Below, piece after piece: positions 1-9,968 of a stretch of 64,000 bases of DNA; position 1 is the stretch's first letter; the number at the start of each line of letters is the position of its first letter. Both the position numbers and the translations under genes were made by a program. Under the pieces are notes generated by a model. It was not told the DNA's origin and ran no database searches. It saw nothing but the letters and a program-made list of their open reading frames with translations. Origin of the DNA: Stentor roeselii (Eukaryota; Ciliophora; Heterotrichea; Heterotrichida; Stentoridae); the NCBI GenBank assembly GCA_006503475.1, contig RSEH01000153.1:1-64000 (forward strand), given 5' to 3'.

Positions 1-366
1 ATAATCAGTCACAATGAAAAAGTTAAATTCATCTTCAAATACTTCAAAACACTTTAAAATGTGAGGATGGTCAAGGCCTCTAAGAATTTTGAACTCTTTT
101 AATAAAAAATCAGGGTCTTGTTGATCCATACATAAAATATTCTTTTTAATCATTTTTACAGCTCTTTTGGTATCAGAAGGTTTATGATAAGATAAAGTTA
201 CTTCCCCAAAAGACCCAGATCCAATCATCTCAATTTTTTCATAGTTCTCACTGTAATGGTGATGTGAAAGTAAACGAAAGACTGCAGGAACAAGTATAAT
301 TGACCCTCTTGGCCTAGGTCTGGAAGGTTTGATACTTAGCTTTATATCACTTTTTCCACAACCCAT
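1..366 (-). CDS. CDPK-like Ser/Thr protein kinase, N-terminal part (runs off window)
   Basis: The minus-strand frame from the ATG at 366-364 stays open to base 1, giving 122 residues; the rest lies outside the window. It begins MGCGKS, an N-myristoylation-type terminus with Gly2 and Ser6 plus a nearby Cys for palmitoylation, so membrane attachment is likely. The kinase domain starts near residue 56 with the glycine loop GSGSFGEV, then AVKMIKK carrying the catalytic Lys, then KEFKILRGLDHPHI of the alpha-C region. This arrangement (acylated terminus, kinase starting after about 50 residues) is typical of calcium-dependent protein kinases of ciliates and plants. The EF-hands that would prove it lie off the window, so another CAMK-group kinase is possible. 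Confidence 0.8.
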   Translation of the reverse strand, partial: MGCGKSDIKLSIKPSRPRPRGSIILVPAVFRLLSHHHYSENYEKIEMIGSGSFGEVTLSYHKPSDTKRAVKMIKKNILCMDQQDPDFLLKEFKILRGLDHPHILKCFEVFEDEFNFFIVTDY

Positions 367-2760
367 ACAAATAACAATATCGGCAAATTTTTTAAAACCA
401 TTAAATCTCTACCAAAAAATTTAAAATATTCAAAAATCAATAAAACAATAAATATCCATCAAAGCCACCTATCCATCTCCTTCTCATTTTCTCATGCGAG
501 CATCATCTCAGACTTTGTGATAATTTTCTTCAATTACTAACTTATTTTTTGCACGAATTTAGTTTCTAGCTCGTCAATTTAATCATTTTGGCTGATTTCA
601 ATCAGTTATTGACATCCAAACCATAAACAAAAATTGGTAGACATGGAAATTAAGACCTTATCGAAAGAATGAAAGCATTCAAACACTTTAAACTCTAAAA
701 TTAATCATTTCATCCTTACAGATTGAATTTTCTTTTCTTTTTTCACTGTTCAACAACTTTGAACCCCTTAATAAGTATCTTTAAAAATTAATTACTTGCG
801 AAAACAAGATTACTCCACTTAGTCACTAAAATTAAGCTTGCAGACCTTAGAACTCCAGGACCTAGAAGCAAGTTCAAACTTTCATTTAGATGAGATGATT
901 AAGGAAATCTGATCTGTCTTTCCCCACAAATTAAGAGGGTAATGTAAACTTTTTTAGGAAGACACTATGCTTATACAGTAGTCTATCAATTGAATTCATT
1001 CAGATTATATAATCTACTAAAATATATCCCTTTAGCTAACTTTCTTTGAAATAGAAGGTTATTGTGGTCTTTTAATACTTTGGCTAGTTGATAGAAAATC
1101 AGTCTAAAGAAAGTCTTGATGTCAAAAAGATTACTACTTTGGAACAATAAAACTACTACTGTTAATTCAATGAAGTGAGTTATTTGAGATAGTAAGTATT
1201 CTATCTGTATCCTTAAATTTCCTAATACATAAATCAAAAATTAATCACCTTATCATGAATTTAAGTAAAAAATGTTTAAACCTTTTATCATCTAAAGCTG
1301 ATATAAAGATCAATAGTGTAAATTCTTCTGATTTTGAGACTTCTTGTTCCTCGTTACTTTAATAGTACTTTCAAACTTGTAAGGATCAGGATTTATTATT
1401 TGCTAGAAATTTCTTCTAATGGGGTTCATTACTTAGTCAAATACTAAAATTCTTAATATTTTGATTTAATGATTTATTTCGGCTAAAATATAATTTCTTC
1501 AAAATATTTAAGTGATTTTCTTAAGTTCGATCTCTATATTTCAAAGAATTTGTATTAAGAGTTAGATATAGAGTTTGAGATCATATTACCTATTTGAAAT
1601 AAACAATTATTTTTTAGGAAATGCATAAACAGGTGACTCTAATCTTTAAGCATATATAACAATTTTCGCTTTGATTTGTAGATATGTATATTAGGCATTC
1701 TTTGATTATAGGATTTGTATTAATACTGATTTAGACTCCTCATTCTCTTAGTATTATTTGCTACCAGTATTATTATGCTTAAGATAAATTTTATGCATAG
1801 ATGATCATTAATTGATTCATAGTAAGGTTATTTCTGATTCAGAGAATCGGATTCAGTTATATTGTTGTCTATTAAGTACCGAAAATAAATTTTAGTTAGA
1901 ATAAACATTTTCAGAACAGTCAAATGCAGGATCTCTTATTCTATTTGAACTTTTTCCATTAGGGCTGAACTTTTACGAGATGAGGTCAGAGGGTTGCTTG
2001 AATCTTTTGTTCTAGATTTGCCTGTCTTGAATTTTCTATAAATTTTGTGGCTTCTGTGTAGAAATTGATTAGTTCTGTTAGAGAACTCTTCTCACTTTTC
2101 ATTGAGTGGATTTGGTTTGAATATTTTCATTCTTGACCTGATGATTTCTAGCTTGCTTATTATGAAGTTGTAGATGTGCACGTCTACTTAAGACCTATTA
2201 GGGGATTCTTGCTCTCCAGTTATATCTACTACTAAAGAAGCAATTTTTTTGACCATTGAATTATGAAAGTTAATAGTTACTTTTAACTTTTTCACCTCTT
2301 CTCTTACTAGGGTCTTTTGATTTCTAACTTATTTGATATGACTGCTGATCATTTCTAAATTCAATGTTTTTTTTTTGAGAGCGCTTCGTATTTTGACTTA
2401 AATCAATCAGTATTCTTTATTAATCTCTAAAATTTTCTTACGAGGTTTGAGAAGTTCAATTGATCATATTTATGTTCATTTTATAAATTTATTTTGGACA
2501 ATGTAAAAATTCACTATTATTTACACAACATTCAACTATAAGTAATGATGAGATTATTAAAGCTAAAAGAATAATTTTTATTTTATATTTGGTAATTAAA
2601 CTAGATTACATATTTGTTTTCATCCTAATAATCTGTTTTACTTAAATAAGTCTGAATGATTTAGATATCAATAAAATTATAAAATTAATATAAAGGTTCA
2701 TCAAGAAATATAAAAAATAACATAATACATTATATGAGCTTCATCTTTTATAGTTACTAC
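367..2760. other. Gene-poor AT-rich spacer of 2.4 kb
   Basis: No supported gene is seen. The stretch lies between the 3' end of the interrupted Cys-rich gene and the 5' end of the kinase, so its low-numbered end must hold the kinase promoter. The minus strand from about 2440 down to 1935 has fewer stops than its base composition predicts and reads as Lys/Glu-rich coiled-coil-like peptide broken by several stops. This could be a decayed host gene, but I could not link it to a family. It is much longer than the other spacers here. Confidence 0.5.
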
Positions 2761-5700
2761 TTATTTATTTTTGGGGAAATCATATGTTTCATTGAACGTT
2801 TTAGAATGAATGCTAGAAACATCAGTAGTTTTATCAAGTCTATAGACTTTTGCAATTTTTTTCCTTCGCCTTTCCCTACACTTTTTAATTCTATCAATTA
2901 CATTTTTTGTAGTATTAAAAAGACTAACACCAATGTTCATGGCCCAAGCTGTAAAAATAAGATTAAGACAAATATTAGAAATTATTTCAGAGTCTTTTAC
3001 TTTTCCTCTTATAAAGTACACCAAGATGCAGCAGTGATATATTCCAATTATAATCTCATTTAAGAAATGGAAGACGTTGTAAATATTCAGCTTGAAACAA
3101 CGAGTGAAAGCAATGTAAATCGGGATCTGCATAAAAAATACTGAAAGTGAAAAAACTATTGAAACTGACAGCTGCAAGATTCCATCGCTTACAAAGCAGT
3201 AAAAAATTACCAAGAAAGACCTTCGGAAAATATAGAAGATGTAAAAGTACCAGTAACCCAGACTTTCTCCTTTGAACTCATCGAAAAAGATTCCGAATTT
3301 ATTTATGAATTCTTTGATTTTCTGTTCTTCAACGAGTTTAGACCTTTTTCTGAACAAGTATAAAAAATATATAACGCCACAAATTTCAGTTACCTGAGTA
3401 AATCTTACCAAAAATAATAAACAACAACAGTAATCAAAGATCTGTATTCCATTCTCAAAAGTATTAGTTCTGATCCCAAGTGTACAAGCAATCAAAATTT
3501 CAAAATACGACTGAATCCAAAACCGAAGAAAAACTCCAAACTTTAACGCTTTTCTAATTCCCTTCAACTTTGATTCAAGAAGCTTAATTTTCGATAAAAG
3601 AAAAACAAGTAGTGCTAAAACTAACAACAAAGCAAGCATTTGAATATGAACTCCAATATTCATCAATACCAAATTGCTCTTATACCCAAATTTCTTCATT
3701 TTTTTCGATACAGGGCTTCCATATCGATCTCCAATGATGTAATTAAATAAGTTAGGAATGCTTTCCTGTATCCTAAGCCCCAAAAGAAACTCTGTCAGAA
3801 TAGAGTTCAGTTCAAAGTTGTCCAAATAAACTGAATAAAACATTTCAGCAGTATTCAAAAAGTCAAAAAATGAACTCGGGTCAAAGTTGAATAAACTTAT
3901 CCCAACAGCTAATGACACACCAGCCGTCGCTCCTGTTTTCGCAGTTTCTTTTGCCGCAGCGGCTTTTACTTTCAATTCTTGGGCTGCAGCCAAGGCTTTT
4001 GTGACTTTAAGTTCAGCCTGGAATGTTTTATTGACGAGTAAAGAGTTGTCATCAGCTACAATTTCGAGAATCACATGAATATCTAGGATTGAAGCATCTT
4101 TTATTTCTGTAGACTTTAAAAACATCTGAAAGTATTTGAAATCAGATGTTTCTATTGAAAAATCTACCTTTTTTTCATCGATCGTAACTTTCAGAAATGA
4201 GTCATCTAGATTTTTCTTCAGCTTTTTAGAAAATTGGAAATTCGCAACGTTTTCTTGATTTACCCAGAAGCTTGTAGTAAAAGTTTTCCTTTTGCAAATA
4301 GTGTTGCCTTCATATCCAAATTTACATTCACAGAACTGCAGATCATTGAGTGAGCTATTCTCTTTGCAAGTCACACAAATATTTTCACCCTTACATGTTT
4401 TACAAAGACCACTACAACTAATGCATCTTTTCGTTATCATGTCGAAAAACGTGTACATCCCGCATTTTTCACAAAGCCAATTGACAGGTTGGTACCCGAC
4501 TTCACATTCAGTGCAACTTTTTTCTTCAAAAGTAGCACAACCAACACAAAGTTGATCAACACACAAATTGCAGGAGTTTTCGTTTTTACAGCCTGTGGGA
4601 CACTCAGCAGGACACCTGCCACATTTTTTGGTAGATATATCATAAAACTCATCAGGTTCGCAGTTGGGAATACAAATTTTTGTTGATGGACAAATACTGC
4701 ACCCAGTGCAAGAAGTTGATATTGTTTGGGAATTGATATAGTCGAGGTTTTCTTTTGCTGGAAAGACTTCGAGTAGATGATAGTATCCGATCACCATACT
4801 TCTAAAATGAGCATCACCTGCAATGAACATATCAGAAAAAATCGGATCTCGAAAAGGGAAAACATCAAAAGACTTGCTTTCCTGAATAACATTGTTTACA
4901 GTTAGAGACAAACTCAAGTCTGAGACGAAGATGGTCTTTGTCAAGATATGTGCCCAGTTTTCTGATGATAACAGTGAAACTGAACTAACTGAACAAGTGA
5001 TATTTCCGATAACTACATTATAAAGCACTTGGAATTCTCTAAGTTTTATTTGAAAAAGCTCTGGAATGTCTTCAGTTGAATTAAATGTTAACCCCAAATC
5101 GAATGTTGAGTTGAAAGAGTCTGTTAAATTAAACTCGATTTCTTGATTATTCGAATCTTCTAAATATAATCCTCCATATTTGATCAGGATTGTTCCAGAA
5201 GAAAGGCTTGGTCTCATCCATATTGAGATTGAAAAATTTGATGTTAATAAATGCTGGTCTTTGAATCTAACCCTCAAACTAGATATTCCTGTAAAATAAA
5301 TTCCTCTTTTATAAGATGTTATAAGCCCATATTCGTTTTGGAGACTTCTGGCCTTGTCCTTCATTACAACTGTGGCTTCAACAGCATGAATAGTATCATA
5401 AAAAACACTTCCAAGGCCTTCAAAGTTATATCTTAAAACAGGACTTCCAGGTTTTTGTAAGACACAATTATGTTCGTTGAGTAAATAGCCAAGGACACAA
5501 GATTTGAAACAAAAGCCATTTTGATAAGCGAAATCACAAGAAGTGCATTGAAATTCTTCCGGCCCTTCACAAGTCTTGCAAGAAGCATGACAATCAGTGC
5601 AATTATCACCGAAAGAGTTAGGATTAATGCATGAGTGACAATTATTGAAACTCGTGCAGTTCATACAAAAGTCTTGACATGGTTCACAAAGTGAAGAAGT

Positions 5701-6456
5701 TTTATTTAAATAAAATCCAATTTTGCACTTGCATGATAAATCAAAAGGCTCTGAGTTTGGATCCAGGCAATCAATGCACTGGCCTTTGGAATTGCATGTC
5801 AGACACTCTTCGCTGCATGAAACGCATTCAAAGTAATGGGCTGAGATGTTTGGGTAAAAGGATTTTAAGCATTGGCATCGACCTTCTTGGTTTAATTGAG
5901 AGTTTATGTCTTTGCAGGAAAGGCAGGTCATGGAATCTGAGCAAGTTTCACACTCTGGTAAGCAAGGGGTGCAGACCCCATTAGAGTTATTAAAAAATCC
6001 TAAAAGGCACTTACATCCTCCACTAAGAAGAGGAATAGCATTTGCATCTGAGCAATTTACACACATAAAAAACTGATCACAAGCTAAGCATTGATTGTGG
6101 CATGCCATACATTGTCCTGAAGTATTTTTATAATATCCAAGGTTGCAATCACATCCTACAGTAGTGGATGGACTCATATTCTGGTACTTGCATGTTACAC
6201 ACATACTATCGTTTAAACATTTATTGCACTCATTGTGGCAATTCTTGCAAGTATCAGAACTCGCAATTAAGTTTCCGAAATAACCATCAACACATAGGCA
6301 AGATCCGTTTCTTATAATTGAATTTTGTGCTCTGCATGAAGTGCATATGCTTTCAGAAATACACTCTTGACATGCGCCGCTGCAAGGTATGCAAGAGTTA
6401 CTATTATTCAATAATGAAACATTATAAAAGCCAGGACTGAAGTTAGAAATAAACAA
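2761..6456 (-). CDS. Cys-rich/LamG-like/multi-TM surface protein, C-terminal part of interrupted gene
   Basis: About 1231 codons without a convincing own start (the first in-frame start is a TTG). Residues 1-330 are tandem CxxC-rich growth-factor-receptor/furin-like repeats of about 45 residues. A LamG/concanavalin-like sandwich follows from about residue 340 (PVLRYNFEGLG), then a second Cys-rich block, a helical linker and about seven transmembrane segments from about residue 940. It is collinear with the C-terminal third of the 3076-aa neighbour. Its first residues continue exactly where the upstream fragment (6599-9037) stops, so the two pieces are one gene split by an insertion. The TM part resembles TRP/Pkd2-like membrane domains only loosely. 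Whether the fragment is expressed is unknown; without removal of the insert it lacks a signal peptide. Confidence 0.75.
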   Translation of the reverse strand: MFISNFSPGFYNVSLLNNSNSCIPCSGACQECISESICTSCRAQNSIIRNGSCLCVDGYFGNLIASSDTCKNCHNECNKCLNDSMCVTCKYQNMSPSTTVGCDCNLGYYKNTSGQCMACHNQCLACDQFFMCVNCSDANAIPLLSGGCKCLLGFFNNSNGVCTPCLPECETCSDSMTCLSCKDINSQLNQEGRCQCLKSFYPNISAHYFECVSCSEECLTCNSKGQCIDCLDPNSEPFDLSCKCKIGFYLNKTSSLCEPCQDFCMNCTSFNNCHSCINPNSFGDNCTDCHASCKTCEGPEEFQCTSCDFAYQNGFCFKSCVLGYLLNEHNCVLQKPGSPVLRYNFEGLGSVFYDTIHAVEATVVMKDKARSLQNEYGLITSYKRGIYFTGISSLRVRFKDQHLLTSNFSISIWMRPSLSSGTILIKYGGLYLEDSNNQEIEFNLTDSFNSTFDLGLTFNSTEDIPELFQIKLREFQVLYNVVIGNITCSVSSVSLLSSENWAHILTKTIFVSDLSLSLTVNNVIQESKSFDVFPFRDPIFSDMFIAGDAHFRSMVIGYYHLLEVFPAKENLDYINSQTISTSCTGCSICPSTKICIPNCEPDEFYDISTKKCGRCPAECPTGCKNENSCNLCVDQLCVGCATFEEKSCTECEVGYQPVNWLCEKCGMYTFFDMITKRCISCSGLCKTCKGENICVTCKENSSLNDLQFCECKFGYEGNTICKRKTFTTSFWVNQENVANFQFSKKLKKNLDDSFLKVTIDEKKVDFSIETSDFKYFQMFLKSTEIKDASILDIHVILEIVADDNSLLVNKTFQAELKVTKALAAAQELKVKAAAAKETAKTGATAGVSLAVGISLFNFDPSSFFDFLNTAEMFYSVYLDNFELNSILTEFLLGLRIQESIPNLFNYIIGDRYGSPVSKKMKKFGYKSNLVLMNIGVHIQMLALLLVLALLVFLLSKIKLLESKLKGIRKALKFGVFLRFWIQSYFEILIACTLGIRTNTFENGIQIFDYCCCLLFLVRFTQVTEICGVIYFLYLFRKRSKLVEEQKIKEFINKFGIFFDEFKGESLGYWYFYIFYIFRRSFLVIFYCFVSDGILQLSVSIVFSLSVFFMQIPIYIAFTRCFKLNIYNVFHFLNEIIIGIYHCCILVYFIRGKVKDSEIISNICLNLIFTAWAMNIGVSLFNTTKNVIDRIKKCRERRRKKIAKVYRLDKTTDVSSIHSKTFNETYDFPKNK

Positions 6457-6613
6457 TCACCCACAGAGCCATTTATTATTCATCTATACCCTTTATTAGG
6501 TCGAGCATATGCAACTGGAGCCACTCGCTAGCCCTTATTAGTACAAGATGGCAAAGAGTGACTAATAGTAGCTACTAGATAGTATTCGATAGATAAATTT
6601 AAAACCTACAACT
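6439..6613. other. 175-bp insertion interrupting the Cys-rich gene, flanked by ACTG direct repeats
   Basis: Against the intact paralog, the upstream part ends in QGSCVCS and the downstream part resumes at PGFYN, where the paralog has GSCLCSSGFYN with no gap. The excess DNA is 175 bp, bounded by the direct repeat ACTG at 6436-6439 and 6611-6614. It has stops in the coding direction and a length not divisible by three. I see no convincing terminal inverted repeats and no splice signals that would restore the frame. It could be a small transposon relic with a 4-bp target duplication, or a retained internally eliminated sequence. Confidence 0.6.
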
Positions 6614-9037
6614 GCATACACAAGAACCTTGAATTATTTTTGTATTATTTGATATGCATGAAGTGCAGTATCCATTAGAATCACATTCTAAGCAATCTAT
6701 GGGACATTTCAAGCAAGATGACAAGCAAATCAAAGATGTATTATTATAATATCCTGGATTGCATTGGCAAATGCCATTCGTGATCCTTGTATTTAAAGAT
6801 TTGCAACTAGTACATATTGTAGAATAATTGCAGAGATTGCATTCTATATCACAAGATGCACATTGAAGTCCGGTTGAAAGATTTTTAATTCCATACCCGA
6901 TGTTACATTTACAAGCACGACTGCTATTATTTTGCCAATAAATTCCACCAGTAAAATTATTTGCGTATAGTGATTTGCATGACAAACATGATGAATTCGA
7001 ATTACAAGTTAGACAATCAGGATGACATGCTGTGCATGTTTTATTCTCATTTAAATAAAATCCTTCGATGCATCTATAACAAGTAAGATCAGAATAACAA
7101 TATATACAATTAGAGGGGCAAGCCAAACACTCTCTTGAGGTGTAATTTAAAACATATCCGCTTTTGCATGACGAGCAACTCGAATAATTTGACGGACAAT
7201 CAATACAATTAATATCTGAGCAATTTACACAAACTTTATTTTTAACACCAAGACCTACCTTGCATTCGGTGCAATCACCAAAATTTGAATTACAGTTTAC
7301 ACAGTTTATATCTAAACATGGTAAGCATTTCTTTGGATTATAAGGATCTCTCGCTGTATTCGAAGAGCACCAGTAGCAATAGGTATCATTGCAAGAACTG
7401 CAGTTATTACCACATTTTAAACATGATTGATCACTTGAGTTTAGGAAGTATCCAGTAAAACAAGAATAGCAATTATTTAATGAACTACAAGATTGACAAT
7501 TAGATGTACAATTATAACAAGATCCATTAATATTATAATAACTTTCAAAACATGCATCACAATATGTGAAATTTATGCATTGATTGCAGGAACTCTGCTG
7601 ACATTTAGGTAATATTAAATATGTTCCAATATTAATTTTAAGAATCAGTAAAAAAGGATCATATATTGAAAATGATTTAGGAACATCCTTATAGAATAAC
7701 ATCTCGTTTGTTATATCTGAATATACATTGAGCGAAATAGTTTCATAGCTAGTAGATGGATTATCAGTGATCCAAGAAGATTCTGAAAATATTGAATTCG
7801 ATACTTCGTTCAAAGTTTCAGTATAACCTAATACTGTGTAATTAATGCTAACTACGTCTGAAAATGCTGATAAGTTAACAAAACGAATAAAAGTTTTAAG
7901 GATTATTTTATTTGAGGAATCACAGTCTCCGATTCGTAGTGTTGAAAAATTAGATGCTACTCCGATTGTGCAAGTAATATCGATATATGCATTGGTTTTG
8001 AATACTGAAGATTTATAATTGATCAAGGATCCAATCGGCATCCATCCTGATCTAAAAGTAAATGTTAAGAAGTTTTCAATTCTAGTTTTCGCTACCAAGA
8101 TTCTATTCAAAAGTGTAGAATATGATTTAGGAAAATAAGAGAGGCATGCAAGATTATAATCTATGAAAAGAATTGTTAAGTTTGTGTACTTATCTAGACA
8201 TTCTGCATTCATTTGTTCAAAGTAAAAGTAATGTGACTCAAAAAATGAAAAGCAAATCCTATACTTTATAAAAAGCATGCTCGTATTCATAAATCTCATG
8301 ACTGCTAAGAGGCTGATTTCTATTTGGCAAATTGAAGGGTAAGGACAATAAGAGCATGTCGTCTTATTATTTCTTGACCAATCCATAAATAAGTATGAAA
8401 TATAATCAATATCATAACTTTTTAATTTATTCCAATAAGGATAATTCACAACCCCGCATCCAATGCATCCATTATGTTCAATTTGAGTATACATCATAAA
8501 ATCATAAAAATACTGAGTTTTTCTTTTATTTCTTAAAAATTCACTTCCAGATTGAATAGAGTTAAATTCATTTGATTGATATTTATTTTGGTCATTCTGG
8601 AAATCTTCAGTGAATCTTGTTTCGGTGTCACTTTCTTCATATGTTTTATCGAATAATTTTCCATCAATTAGTTCTGTTCCTAAAAATCTTCCCTCTCGAC
8701 ATTTATATATAAATGTCTTCTGTTCAAAAAAATGGTTAGTAATCAAAATGAGGGTAGGTCTCCCAGACTTGCTAAGACCTTCATATTTAAGACAAGGATC
8801 ATCATTTTTTAAATAATATTCTTGATCTATTTCATATTTTTTCGGACTTTCTATTGGAAATTCCTTTAATTTTTCTATTTCGTATTCGATGTTAAGTCGA
8901 TCTGAATCTTGATCTGCAGGGCGAATTATTGATGGTTCTTTTCCTTCATTCATTATCTTGCTATTGGAGAGATCCTCGATTGGTGATGAGTAAATCTCAC
9001 AGACTAGAGATAAAATTAAGAATAAGGATGACGTCAT
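6599..9037 (-). CDS. Cys-rich surface protein, N-terminal part of interrupted gene
   Basis: 812 codons from ATG 9037. Residues 1-18 are a hydrophobic signal peptide (MTSSLFLILSLVCEIYSS). An extracellular N-terminal domain of about 460 residues follows, shared with the intact neighbour (GCIGCGVVNYP here, GCVGCAILDYP there). From about residue 485 there are tandem CxxC-rich repeats. The frame stops three codons after it leaves the paralog, just inside the 175-bp insertion. With the downstream fragment it would encode a roughly 2040-residue protein with about 1000 fewer repeat residues than the neighbour. As it stands it would be a secreted fragment lacking a membrane anchor. The start region TATAAATGACGTCA is identical to that of the neighbour. 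Confidence 0.8.
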   Translation of the reverse strand: MTSSLFLILSLVCEIYSSPIEDLSNSKIMNEGKEPSIIRPADQDSDRLNIEYEIEKLKEFPIESPKKYEIDQEYYLKNDDPCLKYEGLSKSGRPTLILITNHFFEQKTFIYKCREGRFLGTELIDGKLFDKTYEESDTETRFTEDFQNDQNKYQSNEFNSIQSGSEFLRNKRKTQYFYDFMMYTQIEHNGCIGCGVVNYPYWNKLKSYDIDYISYLFMDWSRNNKTTCSYCPYPSICQIEISLLAVMRFMNTSMLFIKYRICFSFFESHYFYFEQMNAECLDKYTNLTILFIDYNLACLSYFPKSYSTLLNRILVAKTRIENFLTFTFRSGWMPIGSLINYKSSVFKTNAYIDITCTIGVASNFSTLRIGDCDSSNKIILKTFIRFVNLSAFSDVVSINYTVLGYTETLNEVSNSIFSESSWITDNPSTSYETISLNVYSDITNEMLFYKDVPKSFSIYDPFLLILKINIGTYLILPKCQQSSCNQCINFTYCDACFESYYNINGSCYNCTSNCQSCSSLNNCYSCFTGYFLNSSDQSCLKCGNNCSSCNDTYCYWCSSNTARDPYNPKKCLPCLDINCVNCNSNFGDCTECKVGLGVKNKVCVNCSDINCIDCPSNYSSCSSCKSGYVLNYTSRECLACPSNCIYCYSDLTCYRCIEGFYLNENKTCTACHPDCLTCNSNSSCLSCKSLYANNFTGGIYWQNNSSRACKCNIGYGIKNLSTGLQCASCDIECNLCNYSTICTSCKSLNTRITNGICQCNPGYYNNTSLICLSSCLKCPIDCLECDSNGYCTSCISNNTKIIQGSCVCSCRF

Positions 9038-9968
9038 TTATAAGTCTGGGGTTAAGTCTATTGAGATGGAAAAATTTTATGGGTTTTAGAGATCTATAGG
9101 CTGATTTTAAGAGATTTTAGATTAAGAGATCTCAAGTTTGAGAAAAATTTACTGATTCAGAGAATTTGATTAACTTTAGCATCGGGTTTTAAAGCCAATT
9201 GGAAATAACTTCTGTTGATTGAATGATAATGATTATTATATTTTAAATACCTTTTATACATTAGAACAGCATGCTATAAGCACTTTATAAAGAGGAATAT
9301 TACTTCAGTGAATTTATAGAGGGTTTAAATTAGCATGATTTAATATGGGAAAATAAGTAGTTTAATTTACTCTCCTGGAAAAGTTATTAAAATTTTTAAA
9401 TATTATGCACGAGTATTCAATTTGTTTAGTGTCTATATTTCCCTAAAAATATATAGAGTAAAATATGGAAGAATACATATTTTATATCTCTAGAGATTTT
9501 ACTCTTATTAATAAATTACATAAACTGTCATCATTCTTGCATTATTTTCAAATGCTTTTAGATTATTATTAGTTTATAAATCTTAAACATCTGAGTGTAT
9601 TATATAGTGATGGAGCTATTCAAAGATTCCAATCTGGTTAAACTAGTAAAAAATAGAACTAGTTTATTTGAGTAGAAATAGTTATATGAATAGAAATAGT
9701 TAATATGAATACAATTAGTTTTTCTCATATATGCATAAATCATTATTACCTTAGTAATCAAAATTTGAAAATTAGAGAACAGAAAAATGATAACAATGTT
9801 AAGCTTTATATTAAAGATATAATCTGTTAATCAACCCGAAGAAAAATTTTTTTTTCAGATATATGTCTGAAAAATTTCTGACAAAAGAGATTCAATTAAC
9901 TAAAACTATACACTATTTAAATAATGAATATCCAATATTTCAAAACATCTTAACCTAGCTACTCCTAA
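9038..9968. other. Intergenic spacer, 5' of the interrupted Cys-rich gene
   Basis: AT-rich, no gene seen. It should carry the promoter of the minus-strand gene starting at 9037 and the 3' flank of the giant gene ending at 9969. It contains a short tandem repeat at 9673-9709. Confidence 0.5.
9673..9709. repeat. Two-copy tandem repeat, unit 18-19 bp
   Basis: TAGAAATAGTTATATGAA at 9673-9690 is followed directly by TAGAAATAGTTAATATGAA at 9691-9709, differing by one inserted base. Confidence 0.85.

Noticed and set aside
986-1237. Minus-strand frame of 83 codons
   Set aside because: No domain, non-ATG start, isolated in AT-rich DNA; length is expected by chance.
1300-2440. Reading this region with TAA/TAG as Gln (ciliate code 6) gives a long frame
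   Set aside because: The counts of TAA, TAG and TGA in that frame are close to what AT-rich random DNA would give in the lower half, and every other gene here uses all three as stops.
2734-3063. Plus-strand frame of 109 codons
   Set aside because: Antisense to the conserved membrane domain of the Cys-rich gene; no own signature.
6439-6613. Ordinary spliceosomal intron as explanation of the split Cys-rich gene
   Set aside because: The length is more than ten times other introns here and no GT...AG choice at the junction restores the paralog's frame.
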